Positions 47,907 to 57,430 of a stretch of 64,000 nucleotides of DNA are shown one piece after another (within the stretch, counting starts at the first letter, position 1; every line of letters begins with the position of its first letter). The stretch covers positions 62,001 to 126,000 of the forward strand of contig NZ_VOSW01000005.1 of the NCBI RefSeq assembly GCF_009690905.1. Direction: 5' to 3'. Both the position numbers and the translations under genes were made by a program. Below the pieces are notes generated by a model. It did not search any database and had not been told where the DNA came from. It worked only from the letters and a program-made list of their open reading frames with translations. Source of the stretch: Paraburkholderia madseniana. GTDB lineage: Bacteria; Pseudomonadota; Gammaproteobacteria; Burkholderiales; Burkholderiaceae.

Positions 47907-48206
47907 TTAGACGCCGTTGAACAGAACGTCGATTGCAGCAACTATTTCGTGAGCTCGATCTGAAAGATTGCAGACGGCTTGGTTGAGCAGTTTGACGGGC
48001 ATGGCGCCCATCGACTGTGTTAGCAATACGTACTGCTTCCCCAAGATTTCGAACTGTGGATTGAGCCTGGACGCGGGAAGCCGATATTCGGACGCTTGTA
48101 GCAACGGGATCACCACTTTGGAACCGAGGTGTCCCATCGAGTCGGCCTGAATGTTCAGCAGGTATCCACGATTATCCGGATGTGGATAGACAGTGAATCG
48201 TTCCAT
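47907..48206 (-). CDS. ccdB: CcdB-family toxin (gyrase poison type)
   Basis: A 99-residue CcdB: FTVYPHPDNRGYLLNIQADS at the start, SKVVIPL in the middle and HEIVAAIDVLFNGV at the C-terminus. In the F-plasmid toxin the end is FWGI, with Trp99 needed for gyrase poisoning; here the Trp is replaced by Asn (FNGV). Its ATG shares bases with the ccdA stop (TGATG). Toxins of this family inhibit DNA gyrase unless bound by CcdA. Confidence 0.92.
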   Translation of the reverse strand: MERFTVYPHPDNRGYLLNIQADSMGHLGSKVVIPLLQASEYRLPASRLNPQFEILGKQYVLLTQSMGAMPVKLLNQAVCNLSDRAHEIVAAIDVLFNGV

Positions 48207-48448
48207 CAAAACATCCTGTAGGCTTCGAGGGGCAGCCCGTTCTTTTCGATGTAGTCGTTGTAGTACGCGATTGCTTCCGCGTTCTCCTCCTGCCAACGAG
48301 CAGCCCGTGCCTCGGATACGGCCTTAGCCAGGCCGGCTTCGGCGGCTTGCGAAATGTTGATTCCAAGCTCCTTGGCTTCGGTCAAAAGACCTTCTGCCAG
48401 GGAGACATTGGTGGCTTTCTTCGGGACGCTGGCGTACGTGGCGACCAT
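48206..48448 (-). CDS. ccdA: CcdA-family antitoxin
   Basis: An 80-residue antitoxin with an N-terminal ribbon-helix-helix region (KATNVSLAEGLLTEAKELGINISQAAEAGL) and the C-terminal CcdB-binding tail WQEENAEAIAYYNDYIEKNGL. The ATG at 48448 follows GGAGAAG; longer upstream frames are rejected. It binds CcdB and should autoregulate the operon. Confidence 0.93.
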   Translation of the reverse strand: MVATYASVPKKATNVSLAEGLLTEAKELGINISQAAEAGLAKAVSEARAARWQEENAEAIAYYNDYIEKNGLPLEAYRMF

Positions 48449-49135
48449 GGGGCTTCTCCGATCGGAATCATCCCCGCCATCATGCCACCGATGCGCATTC
48501 CGCACAACATCGCGAATGCGCATACCAGCTGATCGAATCAGCTGCGCTCCTTCCATAGCTTCTCCTTGAAAATTCGCGAGAAGCGTTGCCCCAGGCGGGG
48601 GCGCGTCCCCGCGAGGGTTGAAAAGTTGCCCGCCGACCTCCCGGATGGAGGCGCAGTGGGCATTGCGACCACCTGAGCCGCCCCCCCGGCGCAGGTACCA
48701 CTGCGCCGCCTCTTGTAATCAACGCCGAGGCCCTTCCGACGCGTTGCGACGGTACCGGAACGCTGGACGACGCGGGCTTGCTGTCAGGCACGCGTATCCT
48801 TGAAAAGGACAACGTGAGGTTTTGTCGCAGTAAGACCCGCAGAACGAACGAGATCGATATTCGCATCCCGCGTTCTGGCATCAGGCCTCACGCCGGAGGA
48901 TCATGTTGTGGGTTGGACCGACACGCGGAGCGATCGTGGCTCGTCGGGCTAGGGGGCGACAATGATTTCGTCCGGTCAAGATGTTTGTCGGTAAACCGGA
49001 CTTCCTGCTTGACGCTATCCACTCGGGGCTACCACCGCCGGCCAGCAGTTGGGCCGCCTGAATTCTCTTCGCGGCAGTCGGCGTTAGTTTGGAGGTGGAG
49101 CTCATGAGAAAAAGGCGTGATCTGATAACCCATTC
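48449..49135. other. Long stretch without a supported gene
   Basis: About 690 bases between ccdA and the Xre-like gene. Open frames here have no family resemblance, no good ribosome sites and overlap each other, so I call none. The ccdAB promoter should lie within the first 100 bases. The rest looks like decayed or spacer DNA of the accessory region. Confidence 0.4.
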
Positions 49136-49492
49136 TTGCACAGGTTCGCAATTTGCGAAGACGCGACCGTCGGTTCTGCATCCTGCGGCTTGCCGTACCT
49201 CGATGAGCACGAGTTGTGCGACTACATCGCGTCCCGAATTCGACGCGAAAGACTTGCGCGAAAGATCTCCCAAGCGGAATTTGCAAGACAGGCCGGCATT
49301 CCGCTACGGACATACAAGCGGTTTGAGGCCCATGGCAATGCGTCGCTGGAGACGTTCCTGCGAGCATTGAAGGCGTTGGGGCAAACCCGCTATTTGTATT
49401 TGCTCTTTCCGCAGGTACTTCCTTCGAAGCCAACCCTGCAGGATCGTATCGAAGCAATAGCTTCTCGTCCCAAGAAGCGGGAGAGCGCCTAG
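49136..49492 (+). CDS. Xre-family helix-turn-helix protein
   Basis: Up to 118 residues; a Cro/C1-type helix-turn-helix is clear at RRERLARKISQAEFARQAGIPLRTYKRFE, followed by LETFLRALKALG. The start is uncertain: TTG at 49136 is the longest possibility and a TTG at about 49190 is another. Similar small proteins accompany toxin-antitoxin and phage loci, which fits the neighbouring ccdAB and terminase remnant. Confidence 0.7.
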   Translation: MHRFAICEDATVGSASCGLPYLDEHELCDYIASRIRRERLARKISQAEFARQAGIPLRTYKRFEAHGNASLETFLRALKALGQTRYLYLLFPQVLPSKPTLQDRIEAIASRPKKRESA

Positions 49493-49703
49493 TCGCGAAA
49501 GTGGCGTGGTGGCGTCGGCAAAACCGATGCATCCCCTCCAAAATGCGGTCACACCCGAAAGCCCCTTAGGCCGCCTCGGACGCTGGGCCGCTACCCAAGA
49601 CCAGCCACCCCGCACCGAGCCCGCAGCGTTGTTTAAACCCCCCGTTAAAAACGATTTCTGTTCGAGAGGGACCGGGCGCCATTGCCCAACCTCATCCAAA
49701 TGC

Positions 49704-49943
49704 TTAATTCCGGGCGTCGGACCGCGTCGCCGACATATACGGATATGCGAGTGCGACGAATGCCGGATGCGCGGGCGCATCCGGCCGTCCGCTGTCGTTG
49801 ATCATCGCATCGCGCATCGCGGCGACATGGCGCTCTTCTGGAATCAAAGTAATTGGGTCGCGATGGCTAAGACGTGCCATGACAGCAACACCGCGCGGGT
49901 TGATGATGGTTTCGGCAACCGGCGCGCGGGTTAGTTGGGACAT
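49704..49943 (-). CDS. Hypothetical small protein
   Basis: A possible 79-residue gene (MSQLTRAPVAETIINPRGVAVMARL at the start). No family is recognised and there is no strong ribosome site. Codon pattern is the only support. The flanking sequence (49493-50171) contains no other gene I can support. Confidence 0.3.
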   Translation of the reverse strand: MSQLTRAPVAETIINPRGVAVMARLSHRDPITLIPEERHVAAMRDAMINDSGRPDAPAHPAFVALAYPYMSATRSDARN

Positions 49944-50171
49944 CAGTGCAAAACGGCCTAGGACGGCCCGTCATGCGCGGATTATTCAACGGGACGTCAG
50001 GCCCGCGGGCGCCTTGCCACGGGTCGATTCAGGGCCGCGCCGGGCCGAATTTCGCGCCGGAGGGGCCTGGAATCCCTGCTGGTTTGCCCCGGCGACCGCG
50101 CGCAGGGCACAATTTTTATCGCCGCGAAATTCGCGTTTTGATGGGATGGTGCCGGACTTAGGGAGGACAAC

Positions 50172-50490
50172 ATGCGTGGCAGAAAGCCCGTTCCAACCGC
50201 GCTTAAACTGGTGCGTGGCAATCCTGGAAAGCGCCCTATTCCCGAAATGGAGGCACATCCGTCGCCCGACGTCCAGATGCCGGACTGGCTGTCACCGAAG
50301 GCGAAGCTGCACTGGCCGGCAATCGCAGAGCCGTGACGCGCTGCCGGACTCCTGACCGCGCTCGACGTCGCTGCTCTTGGTTGTACTGCGAGGCATTCGT
50401 GCTCTGGAAAGATGCGAACGACAAGATCGTGAAGTTCGGCCCGGTCGTCAAGGGTGCTGCGGGCTATCCGGTTAGATCGCCGTTCCTCAC
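50172..50490 (+). pseudogene. Decayed phage terminase small subunit (P27 family)
   Basis: GGGAGG precedes an ATG at 50172 that opens MRGRKPVPTALKLVRGNPGK, the hallmark start of P27-type small terminases. The frame meets a TGA at 50334-50336, continues in the same frame as AAGLLTALDVAALG, then shifts near 50380 to the frame carrying YCEAFVLWKDANDKIVKFG and GYPVRSPFL, which again match the family. One nonsense change and at least one frameshift therefore break it. It marks a lost prophage. Confidence 0.85.
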
Positions 50491-50856
50491 GCGTCCACGC
50501 AGACCACCGCGCGCTACGCGAAGACCGATCCGTCGCGACCCTGCCCATTTTCGTCGACGAGATGTTTTCCGCGTTATGCCAGAGTTGACCCTGCTTTGCG
50601 TCGTTAGCCGCGCAGCCAAATGCCGGTGCGTCCGTCAGTAACGAGAATGATATTGACGGGCGAATACCGGCGCGGCAGCGGCTATTCCCGTCTCGCCGTC
50701 GAATGTACGATCGCCAAATGCACACCTCATCGAGCCATGGCTGCAGCGCGGACGCCCGCGCCAGGATGGCACATCGACATATGTGCGAGCCGAAGCGCAG
50801 GTGACCGCGTGAGCCTCCGGTCTTGCGGAAAATGACGATTCAACGTCTCCCCTAGA
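50491..50856. other. No supported gene
   Basis: About 365 bases between the terminase remnant and the dehydrogenase gene. Short open frames have no recognisable content. It is probably more decayed prophage sequence. Confidence 0.4.
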
Positions 50857-51894
50857 CTAGGCGCTCTCGATCCGACGAACCACTGCATCGGCGAACTCGT
50901 TCGTTGACGCAGTCCCTTTCAGGTCGCGCGTGCGGATCTGGTCCGTGTTCAGTGTTTCAGTGATTGCAGCTCGCAATCGTTGGGCGAGATCACCTTTGCC
51001 GACATGGTCAAGCATCAAGCCTGACGCAAGGAGCAAGGAGATGGGATTGGCTACGCCCTTACCGGCAATGTCCGGCGCCGATCCATGCACGGCTTCAAAT
51101 ATCGCAGCGTCATTGCCGTAGTTCGCACCGGGAGCCATGCCAAGTCCGCCGACAAGACCTGCTAACTGGTCCGAGAGAATATCCCCGAACAGATTGGTAC
51201 ACAGCAGCATATCGAACTGCCACGGGTTCATCACCAGTTGCATGGCACACGCGTCGACGATCATGTCATTCATTTCCACACGGCCTGCGTACTCCCGAGC
51301 CACGTCTCTCGCGGCCTCCAGGAACAAACCGGTGAGTGCCTTCAGGATGTTGGCTTTATGGACAACGGTGATCTTCCTTCGTCCATGCTTCAAGGCGTAT
51401 TCAAAAGCGAATCTGGTGATTCGCGTGCAGGCATCGCGTGTGTTAACGCCTGTCGCGACCGCAACCGCTTTCGGGTCGTTGCCGACAGGCACATAGTACT
51501 CGTGTGCAACATAGAACCCGCCCAGGTTCTCGCGTACGAGCACGAGGTCGATCTTGTCGTAGCGACCGGGCACGATGGTACGTACGGGCCTGACGTTGGC
51601 AAAAAGCTGAAATTCTTCCCGAAGCCGAACGTTGGAAGAACGGAACCCCTCGCCGATCGGGGTCGTCAATGGGCCTTTGAGGGCAAGCCTGTTCCTCCGA
51701 ACACTATCGAGTGTCGCGACCGGTAGCGGGTCGCCACTCTGGGTGACCCCGGCGACCCCGGCATGCTGCACGTCCCAAACGAATGGTGCCCCTAAGGCGT
51801 CAAGAATGTGAACCGTGGCGTCAACCACTTCCGGCCCGATTCCGTCGCCGGGGATCAGCGTTGCGGGAATTTGTTGCCTCGTCGAACTTTCCAT
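50857..51894 (-). CDS. NAD-dependent isocitrate/isopropylmalate dehydrogenase family protein
   Basis: A 345-residue beta-decarboxylating dehydrogenase: ATLIPGDGIGPEVVDATV near the N-terminus, LVLVRENLGGFYVAHEY, the metal-binding segment NLFGDILSDQLAGLVGGLG and the adenine-side segment EAVHGSAPDIAGKGVANP. The EAVHGSAPDIAGK form and the missing leuB context favour an NAD-linked isocitrate dehydrogenase-like role; tartrate or isopropylmalate dehydrogenase remain possible. The ATG at 51894 is chosen; the longer frame lacks family sequence. Confidence 0.82.
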   Translation of the reverse strand: MESSTRQQIPATLIPGDGIGPEVVDATVHILDALGAPFVWDVQHAGVAGVTQSGDPLPVATLDSVRRNRLALKGPLTTPIGEGFRSSNVRLREEFQLFANVRPVRTIVPGRYDKIDLVLVRENLGGFYVAHEYYVPVGNDPKAVAVATGVNTRDACTRITRFAFEYALKHGRRKITVVHKANILKALTGLFLEAARDVAREYAGRVEMNDMIVDACAMQLVMNPWQFDMLLCTNLFGDILSDQLAGLVGGLGMAPGANYGNDAAIFEAVHGSAPDIAGKGVANPISLLLASGLMLDHVGKGDLAQRLRAAITETLNTDQIRTRDLKGTASTNEFADAVVRRIESA

Positions 51895-52033
51895 GACTTT
51901 TCTTCCAGATCTAGATGGTGGCGGGCCGCCAGGATTGGCGATGATGGTGGTCACAACTGATGCGACGGAGTTAGTCCCGGGCATAGACCAGAATCAGTAT
52001 TTCACTATCGTAGTACGCATGAATCAGGCGAGG

Positions 52034-52489
52034 TCAATCCGGATGTCTGACCGTGCACATAAGAGTGGCTTGTGCTGCAACCGCGTCCTCCACTTCGGCG
52101 CGCGCCGTGAACTTCCAGATGCCACGCATGTGGCGCTGGAACGAGACCGTCAGGATGAGTTGGTCACCCGGCTCGACCACCCGCTTGAAGCGCGCATCGT
52201 CGATACCGACGAAAAGATACTGCGTGCTGGCCGGATCGTGCGACTCTTCCGAGAAGGTTAGCAACGCCGCTGCCTGCGCCAGCGCTTCGAGGACCAGCAC
52301 GCCCGGCATCACAGGGCGTTTCGGGAAGTGACCCGTGAAGTACGGCTCGTTGATGGACACGTTCTTCAGCGCCTTGATGCGCTTGTGCGGTTCGAGTTCG
52401 AGGACCCGATCGACAAGCAGGAACGGATAACGATGTGGCAGCAGCGTCAGAATCCTGTGAATGTCGAGATTGATCTTGTCGGTGCTCAT
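52034..52489 (-). CDS. fabZ: 3-Hydroxyacyl-ACP dehydratase FabZ-like
   Basis: A 151-residue hot-dog-fold protein: [19 protein letters not shown] with the catalytic His and [20 protein letters not shown] with the catalytic Glu. It should dehydrate 3-hydroxyacyl-ACP in fatty-acid synthesis. The usual fabZ lies between lpxD and lpxA; this one stands alone beside a second rpoD, so it is probably an extra copy. ATG at 52489 is chosen over the long upstream frame. Confidence 0.88.
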   Translation of the reverse strand: MSTDKINLDIHRILTLLPHRYPFLLVDRVLELEPHKRIKALKNVSINEPYFTGHFPKRPVMPGVLVLEALAQAAALLTFSEESHDPASTQYLFVGIDDARFKRVVEPGDQLILTVSFQRHMRGIWKFTARAEVEDAVAAQATLMCTVRHPD

Positions 52490-52705
52490 GGTATTTCGTC
52501 GCAAGTCGTTCACTGCGTGGTGATGCCTATCGATGCCGGTTTCCGTGGATGGGCAGGCCCAATGCCCTCCATCGGCGTGCCCTGGTTGCCTTGCAGCTGC
52601 GACGCAGTGATGCTTCGTCGCCAGCCGTCGATCGCCACTCGTAGTCCCCATGAGGCTCCGCCTGCATACAAAGCACACTGTAGGGACGCCTGTCGCCCCT
52701 GGTTT

Positions 52706-54772
52706 CTACTCCTCGTCCATGAACGACTTCAATCGCCCGGACCGGGCCGGGTGCCGCAGCTTGCGCAGCGCCTTGGCTTCAATCTGGCGGATTCGCTCAC
52801 GCGTCACATCAAACTGTTGTCCGAGTTCCTCCAGTGTGTGATCCCTGCCGCTCTCAATGCCGAAACGCAGACGCAGAATCTTCGCTTCACGCGGCGTCAA
52901 CGTTGTGAGCGCCTCGCTGACGGCATCGCGCATGCTGGCGTGGAGCGCGGCATCGTCGGGCAAAATGGCTGCCGGATCCTCGATCAGGCCACTAACGGAC
53001 GTGTCGTCGTTTTCCCCAACGGACGCATCCAGGGAAACCGGCTCCCTGACGATCCGCAGCATGGCCCGAACCTTGTTTTCCTGCATCGCCATCCGCTCCG
53101 CCAGCACGGCGGCGTCGGGTTCCCGGCCGGTCTCCTGCAGGATCTGGCGCGAGATCCGTTTCAGTTTGTTGATCGACTCGATCATGTGAACCGGGACCCG
53201 GATGGTGCGCGCCTGATCCGCGACCGACCGGCTGATGCCCTGCCGGATCCACCAGGTCGCATAGGTAGAGAACTTGTAGCCACGACGGTATTCAAACTTG
53301 TCAACAGCCCGCATCAGGCCGATATTGCCTTCCTGTATCAGATCGAGAAACAGCAGGCCGCGGTTCACGTACCGCTTCGCGATCGAAATCACCAGTCGAA
53401 GGTTCGCTTCGATCATTTCGCCTTTCGCGCGCAGCGTTTTCGCTTCACTTGCAGTCATTGCCCGACAGACCTCCCTGAAGTCATCGAGCGGCAGCACAAC
53501 CCGCTTTTGCAAAGCAAGTAGCTTTTCCTGTTCCAGCTGGATCGCAGGAAGGTTTCGCTCCAGCACGCCGCTGAACGGGTGCCCTGCTGTGAGGAGTTGT
53601 TGCTGCCACGCCGGGTTGGTCTCGTTGCCCCGGAAATGCGCGACAAACATCTCACGAGGCACACCACACCGGTCAACCGCGATCCGCGCGATTTCGCGCT
53701 CGATGGTCCGGACCCCGTCAACGGATACCCGCAACGCGCTGGTCAGACGCTCAATCGTGCGCGCCGTAAAGCGGATCGTCATCAGTTCGGTCTCGATCGC
53801 TGCCTGTGCGGCGCGATAACGCCCCGATCCGTAACCCTCCGTTTCGTATGCATCCCGCAATTGCTCGAACCAGTCAGCCACCGTCGTCAGCTTCGCCAGC
53901 GCATCACGCTTCAGAGTTTCGCTCTGCAGATTGGTCGACGCGGCTTCTGCACCGTCATCATCTTCGGCTCCCTGGTTCTCGTCGAAGACCGGATCGCCAT
54001 CGACGCTTTCCTCCGCGACGGCAACAATGTCATCCATTTCCACTGCAGCGGGGTCGATCATCCCATCGACGAACTCTTCAATAGCCGTTTCACCGCTGGC
54101 AACAGCGTCAGCGATCGCCAGTATCTCCGCAATCGTTGTCGGACACGAAGCGATGGCCCGGATCATGTCGTTGCGGCCCTCTTCGATGCGCTGCGCAAGT
54201 GCTATCTCCCCCTGGCGGGTGAGGAGTTCAGTGGCACCCATCTCGCGCATGTACATGCGCACGGGATCGGTGGTGCGGCCAAACTCGGCGTCCACGCTCG
54301 AGATGGCCGCCACGGCCTCTTCCTCGACCTGCTCATCAGACGAACCCGCGACCGCATGATCGTGCATCACCATGGACTCGACGTCCGGTGCCTGCTCGAA
54401 TACGGCGATGCCCATGTCGCTGAAGGCTCTGATCACGTTTTCGATCGCATCAGGTTGCGCCAGGCGCTCAGGCAGGCAATCGCTGATTTCCCTACGAATG
54501 ACGAAACCGCGTTCATTTCCGAGCTTGATCAGCGCGCGCAGGCCCGAGCGGCCGTCGTTTTCTCCAGCGGACTCATCCGGAAGCGCGGCACCGGTATCGT
54601 ACACAAGTGCGTTTGTTTTCATCCGGCGTAAACCGGTCCGCGGTGGAACGGTTCCGGCCGCATCGGCCGTGCGCGGACGCCCCGTGGCTGCAATACTGGC
54701 AGGTCCATTATTCACGTTGATGTTGTCCGGCACCACGTCCAGTGTCTGCTTCTTCACTGCATTCTTCGTCAC
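52706..54772 (-). CDS. RpoD-type primary-like sigma factor, accessory copy
   Basis: A 688-residue group-1-type sigma factor: region 1.1-like N-terminus (about 75-125), region 1.2 (168-200, [18 protein letters not shown]), non-conserved region (about 200-420), region 2 (about 445-530, with [20 protein letters not shown]), region 3 (530-610) and region 4 (615-688, with [20 protein letters not shown]). The DNA-reading residues of 2.4 and 4.2 look like housekeeping RpoD, but nearby positions differ ([10 protein letters not shown] versus the usual WIRQAITRSI). Context suggests an accessory paralogue; the main rpoD, with dnaG, is expected elsewhere. Confidence 0.87.
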   Translation of the reverse strand: MTKNAVKKQTLDVVPDNINVNNGPASIAATGRPRTADAAGTVPPRTGLRRMKTNALVYDTGAALPDESAGENDGRSGLRALIKLGNERGFVIRREISDCLPERLAQPDAIENVIRAFSDMGIAVFEQAPDVESMVMHDHAVAGSSDEQVEEEAVAAISSVDAEFGRTTDPVRMYMREMGATELLTRQGEIALAQRIEEGRNDMIRAIASCPTTIAEILAIADAVASGETAIEEFVDGMIDPAAVEMDDIVAVAEESVDGDPVFDENQGAEDDDGAEAASTNLQSETLKRDALAKLTTVADWFEQLRDAYETEGYGSGRYRAAQAAIETELMTIRFTARTIERLTSALRVSVDGVRTIEREIARIAVDRCGVPREMFVAHFRGNETNPAWQQQLLTAGHPFSGVLERNLPAIQLEQEKLLALQKRVVLPLDDFREVCRAMTASEAKTLRAKGEMIEANLRLVISIAKRYVNRGLLFLDLIQEGNIGLMRAVDKFEYRRGYKFSTYATWWIRQGISRSVADQARTIRVPVHMIESINKLKRISRQILQETGREPDAAVLAERMAMQENKVRAMLRIVREPVSLDASVGENDDTSVSGLIEDPAAILPDDAALHASMRDAVSEALTTLTPREAKILRLRFGIESGRDHTLEELGQQFDVTRERIRQIEAKALRKLRHPARSGRLKSFMDEE

Positions 54773-54848
54773 GCGGTCGCTCCTTTGAATATGACGCCCG
54801 GGTTAGCTCGCGGCACGTGCGGTAGCCTTCGCGAGGTGATGAACCATC

Positions 54849-55100
54849 TCAGAGGCGCGCACCATGCGCCCCGATCAGCTGGACAAGTTCAGATACCGAA
54901 ATCTCATACCGGACCTCCTGTTCGGGACCCGTCGCATGATGATCGCTGTACCGCTCCTCGATCTCGACGAGCACGGCGGTTCTGCCATCGGGTGATGCCT
55001 TCAGCATGACGTCGCGATGCGCCTGGTGACCATCAGGACTGACCGGACCGTGATGCAGGCGCAGACGCCCAAGGCCGTAGTTGCGTGGAGCTGAATTCAT
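54849..55100 (-). CDS. Hypothetical protein upstream of rpoD-like gene
   Basis: An 83-residue protein (MNSAPRNYGLGRLRLHHGP at the start). No family recognised; acidic middle (VEIEERYSDHHATGPEQEV) with predicted beta strands. The ATG at 55100 is preceded by AAGGCTCAG. It lies 76 bases upstream of the sigma-factor gene on the same strand and could be co-transcribed. Confidence 0.55.
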   Translation of the reverse strand: MNSAPRNYGLGRLRLHHGPVSPDGHQAHRDVMLKASPDGRTAVLVEIEERYSDHHATGPEQEVRYEISVSELVQLIGAHGARL

Positions 55101-55319
55101 CTGAGCCTTCCCTTGATCCAGTCGGTGGTTCTGCCTTGCCGGGCCGCGACAGGCACGCGCGTGGTGCCGCCAAATCTGGCCCGGCCGCCACGTGCGCCTT
55201 CGACATGTCGCAAAGGCCTTTTCCGCCGACTGCTGCACTATAGGACGCGGGCTTCCGGATTTATTCCCGTATCCGTCCCGGCATCGTCTTCCCGCATGCG
55301 CGTGTCTGACTGCGAACGC

Positions 55320-55441
55320 GCCAGGCAACTTCATGCAGGCATTGATGTGGATGAGTCTCAAAAGTCGCCTTGTTCGCTGGATCGATCAACACCGTGACCT
55401 CGACGCGCCTGGACGTCAGGCATACGAGGAGCGTATGCCAT
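55320..55441 (-). pseudogene. Broken ribbon-helix-helix gene
   Basis: On the minus strand, RRVEVTVLIDPANKATFE closely resembles the first strand and helix start of the intact RHH protein at 57195-57392 (ARLTILIDPVKKEAFE). Start codons upstream are in a different frame and the second helix is missing, so this copy is frameshifted and truncated. A palindrome of the same type lies directly at its start, as it does upstream of the intact gene. Confidence 0.5.
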
Positions 55442-55458
55442 GATAATATCATTATCAT
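55440..55458. promoter_or_regulatory. Palindrome site A
   Basis: ATGATAAT-ATC-ATTATCAT, a perfect 8-3-8 palindrome. It overlaps the start region of the broken RHH gene and lies about 210 bases upstream of the SpeE-like gene at 55670. Confidence 0.8.
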
Positions 55459-55669
55459 CATCCACCGCCTGCCTGTGCACACGTTTATGCCGGAAGGGAG
55501 CTAGTCGTCCCGTCGCAGGTTAATGGCCCCGGGGGGGCAGGACGTTCATTTCTGCACGGACTGGAACCAGAGGGAAAATACGGGCCGCCAGTCAACCCGA
55601 AGATGCAGCGGTCATCGCACGCGGTGGGCGAACCGAAGAACCGAACAGTAACCTCGTGTAGACCGCGCC

Positions 55670-56485
55670 ATGGATCACTCTTACGCGTCGTTCGACGCCT
55701 ATATGAAGTTTCTTGCCGGGCCATCCGCAGACGGTGCGCCGGTGGTGCTGGAAACCGAGCACGCGCTTTCGCTGCATTTCGATCTGCTGGCCACGCAGAG
55801 TTTCATGTCCCGGAGTGACCCTGACAGGCTGGCGCTCGGCTACACCCGGACCATGATGGGATTCCTGCTGCTGCAGCCAGCGCCCACCAGAATTTCCATG
55901 ATCGGTTTAGGCGGTGGATCGCTGGCCAAGTACTGCTACCGGCATCTTCCGGATACAAGGATAGTGGCCATCGAGATCGATCCCGCGGTGATCGCGTTGC
56001 GCGACACATTTCACATTCCGCCCGATGATGAGCGACTCGAAGTAATCTGCGCGGACGGGGCGGAATACGTCAGGAGCAACGATGCGCGCCCGGACGTGAT
56101 TCTGGTGGATGGTTTTCTGGCTCACGGCATGCCCGCACAACTGGGCAACGCTGCCTTTTACTCGGCTTGCGACGCGCGGCTTGCCGACGGTGGTGTGCTG
56201 GTCGCAAATTTCGTCGTCGATGATCCGCATATTCCATACTACCTGGAAGAGGCGCGTTCAGTGTTCGGTGAGTCGCCTTCCATTTTCATGGCCGAGGACA
56301 GTTGCAACTACACGCTGTTCGCCTGGAAAGGCGCGCCGGGCCTTCCCTCCCGGGATAAGCTCCTCGCGCGTGCAGGCGCCCTGGCCGCGACACATCCGCT
56401 GAACCTGCGCGGGGCCGCGCGCCGTTTGAAGCAAGGCGTGGGGCTCGCTTCGGACTGGGCATTCAGACAGAAGCTGACCGGCTGA
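55670..56485 (+). CDS. SpeE-like methyltransferase-fold protein, paralogue 1
   Basis: A 271-residue protein with the Rossmann fold of spermidine synthases: glycine loop MIGLGGGSLAKYCYRH (77-92), ribose-binding acidic residue EIDPAVI (102-108), adenine-side ADGAEYV (128-134). Where spermidine synthase has its catalytic/polyamine motif (D-S-S/T-D-P-x-G-P), this protein has VDGFLAHGMPAQL (146-158), so aminopropyl transfer is doubtful. Two paralogues lie at 57843 and 61449. Substrate unknown. Confidence 0.8.
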   Translation: MDHSYASFDAYMKFLAGPSADGAPVVLETEHALSLHFDLLATQSFMSRSDPDRLALGYTRTMMGFLLLQPAPTRISMIGLGGGSLAKYCYRHLPDTRIVAIEIDPAVIALRDTFHIPPDDERLEVICADGAEYVRSNDARPDVILVDGFLAHGMPAQLGNAAFYSACDARLADGGVLVANFVVDDPHIPYYLEEARSVFGESPSIFMAEDSCNYTLFAWKGAPGLPSRDKLLARAGALAATHPLNLRGAARRLKQGVGLASDWAFRQKLTG

Positions 56486-56659
56486 CAGACGCCTGATCCG
56501 TGCGACCGCAACGGAAGCGCCGCTTGACACATCCACTAAAATGCAGCCACGCGCGATGGTCGATACAGGCACCGCATGCAAAGGCCCCTGGGAGATATGA
56601 CATTCAAGGTGCCGGGAACCGGGATGGGCAAGGCAACATCGGTGTGTTGAATGCCAGGG

Positions 56660-57064
56660 CTATGCCGCACCGCCGCTAGTGCCCCTGCTCAGGGTCGCCA
56701 CGCATCGGGCGTAGACGACGATCACCCGCGGTGATGCGAAGTTGATCTGCATGTCGCGGGTGAAGTACCAGGATACGTCCAGTTGGCCGCGCACGATGTC
56801 GCCGGCCTTCACAAGTTGTTGCGCGAGATCCGTGGCCATTCGACTCAATTCAACCCGCAGGCGCCAGCCGGCATGATGATCGTGGCGACGCAGCCAGATC
56901 CTCGTGCTCTCAACAAGGTGATCGGGCTGCAGCCACGCTCCGGTAGTACGGAAGGCAAATATCTCGGATAGCGTGAGAAAGCACAGCAACTCGGCGTTCG
57001 TCTCAAGCCGGTGCATCCTGCGACCTGTCATATTGTTGCGTCCGCGGCGGTCGGACATCGCCAC
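56660..57064 (-). CDS. Uncharacterised 134-residue protein, family member 2
   Basis: A 134-residue protein, the same length as the one at 46663-47067 and clearly related (shared AELLC, GxWLxxDHLVESxRIW and ASPxV blocks). Start could be internal (ATGs at 57031 or 57016), but the full frame gives the matching length. It lies downstream of the RHH gene on the same strand. Function unknown; conserved Trp and His residues suggest a folded soluble domain. Confidence 0.7.
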   Translation of the reverse strand: MAMSDRRGRNNMTGRRMHRLETNAELLCFLTLSEIFAFRTTGAWLQPDHLVESTRIWLRRHDHHAGWRLRVELSRMATDLAQQLVKAGDIVRGQLDVSWYFTRDMQINFASPRVIVVYARCVATLSRGTSGGAA

Positions 57065-57194
57065 GTTACGTGCATCGTGCTATCTTGCCGATGCGTGGTG
57101 AAGTAGCCTGCCCAGGAGACCTGTGGTGCTGTGGAACCAGGGGCCAGCGCGATGCCTGCTCGGGAACACATCGCTGATCTGGCGCAGGCGTACC

Positions 57195-57392
57195 TCAGGC
57201 GGTTTTCCGGCGCGGACGCGCGCCAATTGCGCTTTTGGTCCGGTAGCTGACGCCATGCTGATCGAGGTAGTCGCGGATCAATTGCCGCACGACCTGGGAG
57301 GGCGTCAGGTCCTGCGCCGCGCACAGCTTTTCGAACGCTTCCTTCTTCACAGGATCGATCAGAATCGTGAGTCGAGCGCTTTTCGTTTCCAT
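57195..57392 (-). CDS. Ribbon-helix-helix (CopG/Arc-type) regulator
   Basis: A 65-residue protein: strand ARLTILID, helix PVKKEAFEKLCAAQ, turn, helix TPSQVVRQLIRDYLDQHG, then a basic tail. This is the full Arc/CopG-type DNA-binding fold. The ATG at 57392 lies 19 bases after palindrome site D, the usual arrangement for autoregulation. It is the best candidate regulator for the four palindromes. Confidence 0.82.
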   Translation of the reverse strand: METKSARLTILIDPVKKEAFEKLCAAQDLTPSQVVRQLIRDYLDQHGVSYRTKSAIGARPRRKTA

Positions 57393-57411
57393 GACGGGGC
57401 GAAGTCCAATT

Positions 57412-57430
57412 ATGTTAATTAAATTATAAT
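57412..57430. promoter_or_regulatory. Palindrome site D
   Basis: ATGTTAAT-TAA-ATTATAAT: 14 of 16 arm positions match ATGATAAT-N3-ATTATCAT, with the same 8-3-8 spacing. It lies directly upstream of the RHH start codon. Confidence 0.65.

Larger units (their letters stand above)
55101..55669. other. Gap with broken RHH copy and palindrome
   Basis: About 570 bases without an intact gene. It contains a degenerate ribbon-helix-helix gene start (minus strand), the 19-bp palindrome at 55440, and a leader of about 210 bases before the first SpeE-like gene. A run of seven G (55531-55537) is also present. Confidence 0.5.

Noticed and set aside
48480..48881. 133-codon minus-strand open frame near ccdA
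   Set aside because: No recognisable content, no ribosome site, and it overlaps the ccdA promoter region.
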